A stretch of DNA of 64,000 nucleotides. Origin: Streptomyces flaveolus (GTDB lineage Bacteria; Actinomycetota; Actinomycetes; Streptomycetales; Streptomycetaceae). Below the pieces are notes generated by a model that was not told the origin of the DNA, ran no database searches, and saw nothing but the letters and a program-made list of their open reading frames with translations. Positions 1-9,655 of the stretch are shown here, piece by piece. The number at the start of each line of letters is the position of its first letter. Position 1 is the first letter of the stretch. A program made the translations under genes and the position numbers. The DNA lies in NCBI RefSeq assembly GCF_000716535.1, contig NZ_JNWV01000005.1, positions 1-64,000 of the forward strand. Reading direction: 5' to 3'.

Positions 1-923
1 GGGGTAGATGTCCTGGTACTTCTTCGGCGGGTTCTCCGCGTACGCGATCGTCCCGTCCGGGCGGTGGTGGAACCACTCGGGGTGCTTGTGGACCCAGGGA
101 TGGTCGGGCGAGCACTGCAACGCGAAGTCCAGCGCGATCTCCAGGCCCAGCTTCTTCGCCTCGCCGACGAAGAAGTCGAAGTCCTCCAGGGTGCCAAGGC
201 CGGGGTGCACGGCGTCGTGGCCACCCTCCGGCGACCCGATCGCCCAGGGCACGCCGACGTCGTCCGGGCCCGCGGTGAGCGTGTTGTTGCGGCCCTTGCG
301 GAACGTCGTGCCGATCGGGTGGATGGGCGGCAGGTAGACGACGTCGAAGCCCATGTCCGCGATCGGCTTCAGCCGGCGCGCGGCCGTGCGGAACGTACCG
401 TGCGGCTCCTCGGCGGTCCCCTCCGAGCGGGGGAAGAACTCGTACCACGACCCGAACAGGGCCCGTTCGCGCTCCACCAGCAACGGCATCGGATCGGGGC
501 GCGCTCGGGGCCCTTGGGCACTCCGGCGGCGGCCCGCTCGTACAACTCGGCGCCCTCCTCCAGGACCAGGCCGGTGTCGATCCCGGCCGGCACCTTCACG
601 GAGGCGGTGTGCCGCCAGGTCGCCAGCGGATGGCTCCAGGCCTCCACCCGGAAGGTCCAACGGCCCGTCGTGTCCGGCGTGATCTCCGCACCCCAGCGGT
701 CGCTGCCCGGGGACAGCTCCCGCATCGGTGTCCAGGGGCCACGGCGGCCGTTGGGATCGCGCAGGACCACGTTCGCCCCCACGGCGTCGTGCCCTTCGCG
801 GAAGACGGTGGCCGTGACCTCGAAGGTCTCCCCGGCCACCGCTTTCGCCGGGCGCCTGCCGCACTCCACGGCCGGCCGGACGTCACGTACCGGTACACGG
901 CCGATGGCCGGGGTCCTGCGCAT
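1..923 (-). pseudogene. glgE: GlgE maltosyltransferase, 5' part, frame-broken
   Basis: Alpha-1,4-glucan:maltose-1-phosphate maltosyltransferase elongates glucan from maltose-1-phosphate made from trehalose. The start is ATG 923 behind GGAGGTGAG. Residues 1 to about 140 are the GlgE N-terminal beta domain, ending in [10 protein letters not shown]. The frame then breaks near position 500, and the GH13 part resumes in another frame ([17 protein letters not shown], then [12 protein letters not shown] and [12 protein letters not shown]), running off the window edge. Compared with remembered GlgE proteins about 40 residues are missing at the junction, so this is a deletion plus frameshift, not a single-base error. 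Downstream conservation is excellent, which means either a very recent lesion or an assembly fault. Streptomyces often has two glgE copies, and glgX nearby fits the second cluster. The family call is secure; disrupted status depends on the assembly. Confidence 0.85.
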
Positions 924-1031
924 GTATCTCACCTCCGCCGTGCGCGGAGCCGGACACCCGGCCCGGCTCCGCGATCCGAAAGTCGGGCCGGCGCGCGCCG
1001 GTCCGAGAGGAACGCCTTGTACGGTGCCAGG

Positions 1032-1331
1032 TCAGGGGCTTGGCGCCGTGGAACGCCGCTCCGGCGGCGGCGCTCTTCTGGCCGCCCGGCGTGGCTGCGG
1101 CCGTCCGTCCTGCTCGCGCAGGTAGGTGACCAGGTTCGTGCGGAGATAGCGTTCGGCGGCGTCCGCGGCCTCGCGGGCGCAGCGTTTGCCCATCAGCACG
1201 CACAGCGTGTACCCCGAGTCCTCGAAGGTGGCCCGGACCGTGCGGTCGTGGGGCGAGGCGAGCATCACGCGCTCCCACGCCCGGTAACGCCGCAACTGCC
1301 GGGCCACTTCGGCCTTGGCGGGTAGCAGCAT
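1032..1331 (-). CDS. DUF5133 domain protein
   Basis: A 99-residue basic protein. The N-terminal 65 residues (PAKAEVARQLRRYRAW, then ERVMLASPHD and TFEDSGYTLCVLMGKRC) match the small DUF5133 family that Streptomyces carries in many copies, with no proven function. The C-terminal 30 residues are low-complexity Pro/Arg. ATG 1331 is chosen because family members begin close to MLLPAK; ATG 1340 in the same frame sits close behind GGAAGG and is the alternative. It lies on the same strand as glgE, 108 bp before it, so co-transcription is possible. No membrane segment or signal peptide is visible. Confidence 0.7.
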   Translation of the reverse strand: MLLPAKAEVARQLRRYRAWERVMLASPHDRTVRATFEDSGYTLCVLMGKRCAREAADAAERYLRTNLVTYLREQDGRPQPRRAARRAPPPERRSTAPSP

Positions 1332-1467
1332 GGCCCTCATTCACCTTCCACGCTCTCGACTGGGCGCGTTCCCGACGGTCGGGTGGCGTCCGCGCACGGG
1401 GAGGCGCGGCACCGTTACGGCGATCGAGGCTTTCACTTATGGTGCACGCGCGACGACGCAGCGTCTT

Positions 1468-1493
1468 GTTGGAGCTTCAACCATTTGGGGTGT
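1468..1493 (+). promoter_or_regulatory. Possible SigB/SigF-type promoter
   Basis: GTTGG (1468-1472), a 15-bp spacer, then GGGTGT (1488-1493) resembles the Streptomyces stress/sporulation sigma pattern GTTTN-N14-16-GGGTAT. It lies about 140 bp before the ATPase-glgX pair. The match is imperfect; promoter function is inferred. Confidence 0.35.
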
Positions 1494-1570
1494 CGGGTGC
1501 TCGTGTTGCACGAATGGCGTAGTGCCCTCACCGTGGAGGTGACTCAGAAGCGATCAGCGCTCACGCTAGG

Positions 1571-1592
1571 TGTCCGGGATCCCTCCCGGACA
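1571..1592. promoter_or_regulatory. 9-bp inverted repeat in ATPase leader
   Basis: TGTCCGGGA and TCCCGGACA flank the four bases TCCC. The repeat ends 44 bp before the ATPase start. It could be an operator or an RNA hairpin in the leader. No U-tract follows, so a simple terminator is less likely. Confidence 0.4.
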
Positions 1593-1635
1593 GGGCGAGG
1601 GGAGCGAGAGCTTCGCCGGTGAGGAGCAAGCGACG

Positions 1636-2144
1636 ATGAAGACCGCAGTGCCCTGCTACTACCACCTCGACGTGGAAGTCAGCCCGGAACGGGTGGGACA
1701 GGTCAGCCGCATCCTGGCCGCCCATCTCCGCTACTGGGACCTCGAGAACCTCGTGGATCCCGTCTGCCGCGGCGCCGAACTGCTGTTGCGGGCGATCGAC
1801 GAGCACGCGACGGACAAGCACACCTCCATCGAGATGTGGTGGAACGGCCAGCACCTCATCACCGCCTTCGGTGACGACGACCCGGATCTGCGCCCGGACC
1901 TGGACCTGAGGTCCTGCCTCGCGGACATCGCCGCGATGAGTGACGGCTGGGGCTGCTGCGCCTCGGACACCGGCAGCAAGATCATCTGGTTCTCGCAGCG
2001 CGCCCGCGCCGGCCAGCGCGTCCCGCTGGTGCCCACCGCCCCCGCGCCGACGCTGCGGGAGGGCCTCATGGTCCCGCGCGAGGAGCCGGTGGCCGTGCTG
2101 ACCGCGCCGGCGCCCGCAGGTGACGACGCCCTGGAGGGCAGCCG

Positions 2145-2148
<4 letters not shown>
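1636..2148 (+). CDS. RsbW-like ATP-binding protein before glgX
   Basis: A 170-residue protein in the style of anti-sigma/histidine-kinase-like ATPases, although the N, G1 and G2 boxes are weak. The core runs from [16 protein letters not shown] through [15 protein letters not shown] (N-box-like helix) to [16 protein letters not shown] near residue 125. The last 40 residues are Pro/Ala-rich. ATG 1636 follows GAGGAG at good spacing; an upstream in-frame start at 1570 has no such site. Its GTGA stop/start overlap with glgX implies translational coupling. Such small proteins beside glycogen genes are seen in other Streptomyces, with unknown role. Kinase activity is not established. Confidence 0.6.
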
Positions 2149-4289
<2,141 letters not shown>

Positions 4290-4296
4290 AGCGCGA

Positions 4297-4339
4297 AGCC
4301 GACGGCGCCGCACCCCGCCGGGGTGCGGCGCCGTCGGCT
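4297..4339. terminator. Strong bidirectional terminator
   Basis: Arms at 4297-4316 and 4320-4339 form a perfect 20-bp GC-rich stem with a 3-base loop. It lies between the convergent glgX and VOC genes and can serve both. Confidence 0.9.
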
Positions 4340-4348
4340 CAGAGTGTC

Positions 4349-5158
4349 TTACCGGCTCCGGCGGGACGTCACCGTGAACTGCGCACCGTCCGGGTCGCGC
4401 AGGATCGCCTCGGTCTCCTCCTCGCGCAGCACGCTGCCGCCGTGCTTCTCCGCCGTGCGGGCGCAGCCGGGCACGTCGCCCACCGCGAAGTGGATCTGCC
4501 AGTGCGGCCGTACCGAGGGGTCCGGGGCCGCCTCCACCGCGCCCGAGTCGATGCGCGCCACGATGTCACCCTGGCTGCGCAGCACCACCTCGCCGCCCTC
4601 GTACTCGACCTCGCAGCAGCCCGGCAGCCCGGTCGCCCAGTCCAGGACCTCGCCGTAGAAGATCGCGGCATCGAAGGCGTCCCGGGTGTGCAGCCGGACG
4701 AAGGTCGGTGCCGCCTGCCGCCACGCCTCCCAGTTGGAGACGAGTTCGCCCTGCCAGATCCCGAACGTGGCCCCGTCCCGGTCGGCGAGCAGCGCCGCCC
4801 GGCCCGGCGGGAAGGACAGCGGCCCGACCGCCGACGTGCCGCCGCGCTCCCGGACCCGGGACACGGCCACGTCCGCGTCCGGCACGGCGAAGTACGGCGT
4901 CCAGGCCACCGCCATCTGCCACATGGAGGCGACGGCGGCGATCCCGGCCACCGGCACCCCGTTCGCCAGGGCGATCCGGAAGTGCTCGCCGAGCTTGGCG
5001 CCGCGCCAGCGCCAGCCGAGGACGGCCGCGTAGAAGTCCTGGGTGGCCTGGAGATCGCGGCTGGTCAGGCTCACCCAGCACGGTGCGCCGAAGACGGAGT
5101 GGGTGGAGACGACTTCTTTTCTGCGTGGCTCGCCGCCGGTGCGGGTGTCGTGGTTCAT
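4349..5158 (-). CDS. VOC family (glyoxalase-like) protein
   Basis: 269 residues with two tandem vicinal-oxygen-chelate repeats. The first has PCWVSLTSRDLQATQDFYAA, then VLGW; the second has PTFVRLHTRDAFDAAIFYGE, then VLDW. The family includes glyoxalases, dioxygenases and antibiotic-binding proteins; the substrate cannot be read from sequence. ATG 5158 is preferred: it has AGGA about 10 bases upstream and is followed by a typical short N-terminus. An upstream GTG at 5215 is possible. It is transcribed towards glgX, with the terminator between them. Confidence 0.85.
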   Translation of the reverse strand: MNHDTRTGGEPRRKEVVSTHSVFGAPCWVSLTSRDLQATQDFYAAVLGWRWRGAKLGEHFRIALANGVPVAGIAAVASMWQMAVAWTPYFAVPDADVAVSRVRERGGTSAVGPLSFPPGRAALLADRDGATFGIWQGELVSNWEAWRQAAPTFVRLHTRDAFDAAIFYGEVLDWATGLPGCCEVEYEGGEVVLRSQGDIVARIDSGAVEAAPDPSVRPHWQIHFAVGDVPGCARTAEKHGGSVLREEETEAILRDPDGAQFTVTSRRSR

Positions 5159-5286
5159 GGCAGTCGCGTCCTGCTCTCGGGGCCGGGCGGCCACCGGTCT
5201 GGCACCAGTGTCCAACCGGAAGCGGGTGTGCTGCCTGTCGAGTACCCCGGGTGGCGGGGGTGCAGGCCCCTGCGCACGATGGAGGG

Positions 5287-5601
5287 ATGGGAGAGATCGA
5301 GCCGGACCGGATCGCCGCGCTGCAGGCGGAGGTCGACCAGCTGAAGGAGGCCATGACCTCCCACGCGGTGATCGACCAGGCGATCGGGATGGTCGTGGCC
5401 CTCGGCCGGGTGACCCCGGACCAGGGATGGCAGGTGCTGAAGGAGGTCTCCCAGCACACGAACATCAAGCTGCGCAACATCGCGGAGCTGATCCTGATCT
5501 GGGGGCGGCGCGGTGACATCCCGGCCGAGGTCAGGGCCGAACTGGAGGACGCGCTGGACCGCTACGGCCCCACTCAGGTGCCGGGGTCCGAGGGACAGTA
5601 G
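5287..5601 (+). CDS. ANTAR domain protein
   Basis: 104 residues. A short coiled N-terminus (IAALQAEVDQLKEAM) leads into the ANTAR RNA-binding motif: SHAVIDQAIGMVVALGRVTP with DQGWQVLKEVSQHTNIKLR. ANTAR domains bind dual-hairpin antiterminator RNAs; small stand-alone Streptomyces versions are of unknown target. The GGAGGG before ATG 5287 is very close to the start, so ATG 5353 (after AAGGAGG) is a real alternative, though it would remove the coil. It converges with the sigma factor gene across a shared terminator. Confidence 0.75.
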   Translation: MGEIEPDRIAALQAEVDQLKEAMTSHAVIDQAIGMVVALGRVTPDQGWQVLKEVSQHTNIKLRNIAELILIWGRRGDIPAEVRAELEDALDRYGPTQVPGSEGQ

Positions 5602-5603
5602 GA

Positions 5604-5643
5604 CTCCCGGGAGCCCTGGAGGATGCCAGGAGGCTCCCGGGAG
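5604..5643. terminator. Bidirectional terminator
   Basis: CTCCCGGGAGCC (5604-5615) pairs with GGCTCCCGGGAG (5632-5643), and an inner CTGG/CCAG extends the stem. Each arm contains its own 10-bp palindrome, so the same 12-mer also appears as a direct repeat. It sits between convergent genes. Confidence 0.85.
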
Positions 5644-5686
5644 CCGGGGAACGACAGCGGGCTGCCGGGGTGCGGAAACCCGTGGA

Positions 5687-6484
5687 TCAGCGGGCGCGGG
5701 CCTCCGCGAGCAGCTCGTCGCGCAGCCGGTCGAAGCAGCCGCTCAGCAGCCGCGAGACGTGCATCTGCGAGATACCCAGCTGCTGGGCGATCCGGCTCTG
5801 CGTCATGCCGCCGAAGAACCGCAGGTAGAGGATGGTGCGTTCGCGCTCGGGCAGCGCCTCCAGACACGGCTTGACCGCGGCCCGGTCCACGACGAGGTCG
5901 TACCCCGGGTCCGGTCCGCCCAGGGAGTCGCCCAGGGCGTAGCCGTCCGTGCCGGCCACCTCGGCGTCCAGGGACAGCGCGGAGAAGCACTCCAGAGCCT
6001 CCATCCCGGTGCGCACCTCGTCCTCGCTGAGCCGCGTGAACTCGGCGATCTCGGTGACGGTGGGCGCCCGGCCCGGCGTGGTCTGCGCCAGCTCCTTGGT
6101 CGCGGCGCGGACGCGGTTGCGCAGGTCCTGCACCCGGCGCGGCACGTGCAGGGTCCACATGTGGTCGCGGAAGTGGCGCTTGATCTCCCCGGTGATGGTG
6201 GGCACCGCGTACGCCTCGAAGGCCCGGCCGCGATCGGGATCGTAGTGGTCGACGGCCTTGACCAGGCCCAGCGCGGCCACCTGGTAAAGGTCCTCCAGGG
6301 CCTCGCCGCGGCCGCGGAACCGCACGGCGATCCGCTCGGCCATGGGGAGCCACAACCGGACGAGCTCGTCCCGCAGCGCCTGGCGCTCGGGACCGTCGGG
6401 CAGTCCGGCGAGGCGCTCGAAAGCGCCGCTGGTGTCCGGGGCGTCGTCGTGTGGATGGGGTTTCGTGCTGCCAGTGACACGCAT
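5687..6484 (-). CDS. SigB/SigF/SigG-family sigma factor
   Basis: A 265-residue RNA polymerase sigma factor of the stress/sporulation group. Region 2 contains LWLPMAERIAVRFRGRGEAL then EDLYQVAALGLVKAVDHYDP. Region 3 follows with ITGEIKRHFRDHMWTLHVPR, and region 4 ends with GGMTQSRIAQQLGISQMHVS. ATG 6484 is preceded by GAGAGAGG. There is no adjacent RsbV/RsbW pair, but RsbW-like ATPases and SpoIIE phosphatases occur elsewhere in the window. Its promoter matches the pattern this class recognises, suggesting autoregulation. Which SigB paralogue it is cannot be decided from sequence alone. Confidence 0.93.
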   Translation of the reverse strand: MRVTGSTKPHPHDDAPDTSGAFERLAGLPDGPERQALRDELVRLWLPMAERIAVRFRGRGEALEDLYQVAALGLVKAVDHYDPDRGRAFEAYAVPTITGEIKRHFRDHMWTLHVPRRVQDLRNRVRAATKELAQTTPGRAPTVTEIAEFTRLSEDEVRTGMEALECFSALSLDAEVAGTDGYALGDSLGGPDPGYDLVVDRAAVKPCLEALPERERTILYLRFFGGMTQSRIAQQLGISQMHVSRLLSGCFDRLRDELLAEARAR

Positions 6485-6620
6485 CGCGCGCACCTCTCTC
6501 AGCAGGTGCTGGATGACAGACACCGTGGGAGGTGCGCTCGGACCATGGATAGGACACCGGGGCGTCCGGCGAGGGCCGGCTCCCACGGACGTGCCTCCTG
6601 TCCGAAGCACTGCTCTGCCC

Positions 6621-6646
6621 ATTCCCGCTGACGGGCATCTCAAAAC
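6621..6646 (-). promoter_or_regulatory. SigB/SigF-type promoter of the sigma gene
   Basis: On the minus strand GTTTT (6642-6646), a 15-bp spacer and GGGAAT (6621-6626) match the stress-sigma pattern GTTTN-N14-16-GGGTAW/GGGAAT. It gives a leader of about 130 nt before ATG 6484. Confidence 0.6.
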
Positions 6647-6688
6647 AAATAAGGACAAATAGGAGGATTTGGGGTAGGTGTTCTTGAC

Positions 6689-6724
6689 CGCCTCTTGGGA
6701 GGCGATACCTCTGTAACAGAGGTA
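6689..6724 (+). promoter_or_regulatory. MarR operator: two adjacent palindromes
   Basis: CGCCTC-TTGG-GAGGCG (6689-6704) is followed directly by TACCTCTGT-A-ACAGAGGTA (6706-6724), ending 11 bp before the MarR start. A TTGACC -35-like box (6684-6689) abuts the first palindrome, so binding would occlude the promoter. Autoregulation of the MarR-ABC operon is the natural reading. Confidence 0.8.
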
Positions 6725-6735
6725 ATCTCCGAAGG

Positions 6736-7191
6736 GTGGACGCCGACACCTTTCCGGAGGAACTGGCCGACGCGCTGGTGCGCATCCAGCGGCTGACCCG
6801 GCGCCGGCTGCGCGGCGGGCTCACCGTGCCCCGGCTGCGCGGCGCCGAGGTCGAACTGCTGCGGCTGGTCGAGTCCCGGCCCGGCACCGGCATCTCGGAC
6901 GCGGCGAGAGAGCTGCACCTGGCCGGAAACTCCGTGTCGACCCTGGTCAACCAGCTCGTCCGGGACGGCTATCTGGTCCGCGAGACCGACCCGGCCGACC
7001 GGAGGGCCGCCCGGCTGCTGCTGACCGGGGCCGCCGAGCAGCGGCTCGCGGACTGGCGGCGCCGCCGGGCCGAACTGGTCGGACGGCACGCCTCCCGGCT
7101 CGGCGAGGCCGACCGGGAGGCCCTGCGCGCGGCCCTGCCTGCCCTGCGCAGGCTGGCCGTCATGCTGCACGAGGAGGCCGAGGAAGAATGA
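6736..7191 (+). CDS. MarR family regulator of ABC exporter
   Basis: 151 residues with a winged-helix core: GISDAARELHLAGNSVSTLV is the recognition region, followed by DPADRRAARLLLTGAAEQRL in the wing. Local repressors of this type respond to small lipophilic ligands. The start is GTG 6736; there is no well-spaced Shine-Dalgarno site, and the short distance from the operator suggests a very short or absent leader. The ATGA overlap with the next gene makes a three-gene operon with an ABC ATPase and permease, so the expected job is to repress its own exporter. Confidence 0.88.
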   Translation: MDADTFPEELADALVRIQRLTRRRLRGGLTVPRLRGAEVELLRLVESRPGTGISDAARELHLAGNSVSTLVNQLVRDGYLVRETDPADRRAARLLLTGAAEQRLADWRRRRAELVGRHASRLGEADREALRAALPALRRLAVMLHEEAEEE

Positions 7192-8087
7192 CGAGCGACC
7201 TGCCCGCAGGACCCGGGACACCCGGCACGTCTCAGGCCGCCGGTACCTCCGACGCCGAGGCCGGTGCCCCCGTCGAAGCCGTCTCCTGCACCGGGCTCGC
7301 CTACGCCTTCGCCGAGACCCGCGCCGTCGACGGGCTCGATCTGGCCGTACGGGAGGGCGAGGTGTTCGGGCTGCTCGGGCCCAACGGGGCCGGCAAGACC
7401 ACCGCCATCCGCTGCGTCACCACCCTGCTGCCCGTCCCCGCCGGCACGGTCCGCGTCTTCGGGCACGACGCCGCCAAGGAGCGGATGGCGGTGCGCCGGC
7501 TGCTCGGCTACGTCCCCCAGCAGCTCTCCGCCGACAGCGGGCTCACCGGCCGGGAGAACGTCGCCCTGTTCGCCCGGGTCTTCGACGTGCCGCGCCGCGA
7601 GCGCGCCGCACGCGTCACCCAGGCCCTCGCCGCCGTGGGTCTCTCCGACGCCGGCGACCGGCTGGCCGGCACCTACTCCGGCGGCATGGTCCGCCGCCTG
7701 GAACTCGCCCAGGCCCTGGTCAGCGCCCCCCGGCTGCTGATCCTGGACGAGCCCACCATCGGCCTGGACCCGATCGCCCGCACCGGCGTCTGGGAGCACA
7801 TCAACGCCGTACGCGCCGCCACCGGCATGACCGTCCTCGTCACCACCCACTACATGGACGAGGCCGACCAGTACTGCGACCGGGTGGGTCTCATGCACCG
7901 CGGCCGGGTCCGCGCCCTCGGCACCCCGGCGGCGCTGCGCCGGGGCCTCGCCGAGCGGCAGGGCACCGACCGCCTGCCCACGCTGGAGGACGTCTTCCGC
8001 GACGTCGCCGGCAGTGGCCTCGACGACTCCGGAGGAGGTTTCCGCGATGTCCGAAGCACCCGCCGCACCGCGCACCGCGTCGGCTGA
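7188..8087 (+). CDS. ABC exporter ATP-binding subunit (DrrA type)
   Basis: 299 residues. A poorly conserved 30-residue N-terminal tail precedes the nucleotide-binding domain: Walker A GPNGAGKT near residue 65, Q-loop YVPQQ, signature YSGGM, Walker B LLILDEP and H-loop TTHYMDEADQYCDRVG. The domain order and the C-terminal RQGTDRLPTLEDVFRDVAG extension are typical of daunorubicin-resistance-type exporters that pair with an ABC-2 permease. ATGA overlap with the MarR gene and a 41-bp overlap with the permease indicate coupled translation. The exported compound is unknown. Confidence 0.93.
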   Translation: MTSDLPAGPGTPGTSQAAGTSDAEAGAPVEAVSCTGLAYAFAETRAVDGLDLAVREGEVFGLLGPNGAGKTTAIRCVTTLLPVPAGTVRVFGHDAAKERMAVRRLLGYVPQQLSADSGLTGRENVALFARVFDVPRRERAARVTQALAAVGLSDAGDRLAGTYSGGMVRRLELAQALVSAPRLLILDEPTIGLDPIARTGVWEHINAVRAATGMTVLVTTHYMDEADQYCDRVGLMHRGRVRALGTPAALRRGLAERQGTDRLPTLEDVFRDVAGSGLDDSGGGFRDVRSTRRTAHRVG

Positions 8088-8907
8088 CGGCACTCCCGGA
8101 GACGGCACCCCCCTGCTGCTCACCCCGCCCGTGCCGCGCGCGGGCTGGCGGCTGCTGCCCGCCCGGGTGGCCGCCATGTGCGCGGTCGAGCTCCAGAAGC
8201 TGCGCCACGACCGGACCGAGCTGTACACCCGCGCGGTCCAGCCCGCCCTGTGGCTGCTGATCTTCGGCCAGACCTTCACCCGGATCCGGGCGATACCCAC
8301 CGGCGGGGTCCCGTACCTCGACTACCTGGCGCCCGGCATCATCGCCCAGTCGGCGATGTTCATCGCGATCTTCTACGGCATCCAGATCATCTGGGAGCGG
8401 GACGCGGGCATCCTGAACAAGCTGCTCGTCACCCCGACCCCGCGCTCGGCCCTGATCACCGGCAAGGCCTTCGCTGCCGGGGTCAAGTCGCTGGTCCAGG
8501 CGGTCGTCGTGATCGTGATCGCCACGCTGCTCGGCGTCGCCCTCACCTGGAACCCGCTCAAGCTGCTCGGCGTCGCCCTCGCGGTGGTCCTCGCCTCCGC
8601 GTTCTTCTCCTGCCTGTCGATGACCATCGCGGGGATCGTGCTCAGCCGCGACCGGCTGATGGGGTTCGGGCAGGCGATCACCATGCCGCTGTTCTTCGGC
8701 TCCAACGCCCTCTACCCCCTGTCGGTGATGCCGGGCTGGCTGCAGGCCGTCAGCAAGGTCAACCCGCTGAGCTACCAAGTGGACGCCCTGCGGGGCCTGC
8801 TGCTCGGTACCCCCGCGCATCTCGCCGCCGACTTCGGGGTGCTGGCGGCCGCCGCCGCGGCGGGCATCACCGCGGCCTCCGCGCTGCTCGGCCGGCTGGC
8901 CCGCTGA
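8047..8907 (+). CDS. ABC-2 type permease (DrrB type)
   Basis: 286 residues with about six membrane segments: ALWLLIFGQTF, IIAQSAMFIAIFYGIQII, SLVQAVVVIVIATLLGV, GVALAVVLASAFFSCLSM, a hydrophobic stretch around MPLFFGSNALYPLSVMPGWL, and the C-terminal LAAAAAAGITAASALL. The motif RDAGILNKLLVTPTPRSALI is characteristic of ABC-2 drug exporters. ATG 8047 follows GGAGGAGG; an earlier in-frame GTG at 8014 lies inside the ATPase gene and lacks a site. It is the membrane partner of the preceding ATPase. Confidence 0.92.
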   Translation: MSEAPAAPRTASADGTPGDGTPLLLTPPVPRAGWRLLPARVAAMCAVELQKLRHDRTELYTRAVQPALWLLIFGQTFTRIRAIPTGGVPYLDYLAPGIIAQSAMFIAIFYGIQIIWERDAGILNKLLVTPTPRSALITGKAFAAGVKSLVQAVVVIVIATLLGVALTWNPLKLLGVALAVVLASAFFSCLSMTIAGIVLSRDRLMGFGQAITMPLFFGSNALYPLSVMPGWLQAVSKVNPLSYQVDALRGLLLGTPAHLAADFGVLAAAAAAGITAASALLGRLAR

Positions 8908-9039
8908 TCTTGCCGCGGACGTGATGTGCGGCACGCGCGCGCACCCGGCCGCGGGGGGCCGGATACGGATTCTTCCTGGGCAGCGCTTGATCACCGATCA
9001 AAGCGGGTGAATCCCCTGGCCACGGCGCATTCCGCTCAT

Positions 9040-9069
9040 TTGACAGTGCGCTGAGCGCACAGATAGACA
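9040..9069 (+). promoter_or_regulatory. Vegetative promoter with operator in its spacer
   Basis: TTGACA (9040-9045) and TAGACA (9064-9069) are separated by 18 bp. The spacer holds a perfect inverted repeat, GTGCGC-TGA-GCGCAC (9046-9060). A repressor bound there would block the principal-sigma promoter of the gene at 9098. Confidence 0.7.
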
Positions 9070-9097
9070 GCAGCTCTCGAAGGTCGAGAGGGGCACT

Positions 9098-9622
9098 GTG
9101 TACGAGCCGAACGTGGTCGGGGACTGGCAGGAGTACGAGGAGCATGCCGGTCTGCGGGTCCGCGTCCACCGCCTGGAGCCGGCCGAGCCGCCGCGCGGAC
9201 GGGACGACGCCGCCGCCGGGCTGACGTACTTCAGCGTCCGGGTGACCGTGGAGAACCGCGGCGCGCGGCACTACGGCATCCACCTGGAGGACGGTCAGAT
9301 CGACGTCCGCGTCGGTCCGGACGGCGAGGGCGCCTTCATCGACTGGCGCAACTCCCAGTTCATCGAGGGCTTCGACATCTACCCGCTGCGCCGGGCCACC
9401 GCCGTCCTCTACGCCGCCGCGCCCGAGGCCGCCCTCACGCACGTGGACGTGCAGGTGCAGCTGCGGGTCGAGGAGGAGTGGACCGACCGGCGGCTGTGGG
9501 CGGGCGGCATCGGCATCGCGGAGTCGACCGCGCCGGCCGCACCCGCCGGCACCGGACAGAGCAGCCTGGCCCACCAGGTCAGCGCGTTCCTGAGGGACCA
9601 GACCGAGCCCGGTTCCGCCTGA
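9098..9622 (+). CDS. Conserved hypothetical protein
   Basis: 174 residues, acidic and soluble, with no signal peptide. The middle (LTYFSVRVTVENRGARHYGI) reads like the strand pattern of an Ig-like beta-sandwich of the kind called DUF4352-like, but I cannot assign a family with confidence. No catalytic motif is visible. GTG 9098 follows GAGAGGGG and lies about 22 bp after the predicted transcription start. It is monocistronic: terminator-like hairpin downstream and the convergent hemC beyond. Its operator-bearing promoter implies specific regulation. Confidence 0.65.
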   Translation: MYEPNVVGDWQEYEEHAGLRVRVHRLEPAEPPRGRDDAAAGLTYFSVRVTVENRGARHYGIHLEDGQIDVRVGPDGEGAFIDWRNSQFIEGFDIYPLRRATAVLYAAAPEAALTHVDVQVQLRVEEEWTDRRLWAGGIGIAESTAPAAPAGTGQSSLAHQVSAFLRDQTEPGSA

Positions 9623-9649
9623 CGGTCGCCCCGCGGGGAGCGCCCGTCA
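9620..9649. terminator. Probable shared terminator
   Basis: TGACGG (9620-9625) pairs with CCGTCA (9644-9649), and an inner CCCCGCGGGG palindrome stabilises the hairpin. It fills most of the 33 bp between convergent stop codons. Confidence 0.55.
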
Positions 9650-9655
9650 CGGCGC

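Noticed and set aside
5604..5645. Duplicate CTCCCGGGAGCC read as a direct repeat or att site
   Set aside because: The copies pair as arms of a terminator between convergent genes, which explains them better.
8945..8962. CCGGCC/GGCCGG hairpin after the ABC permease as a terminator
   Set aside because: Only a 6-bp stem in very GC-rich DNA; too weak to list as a feature.
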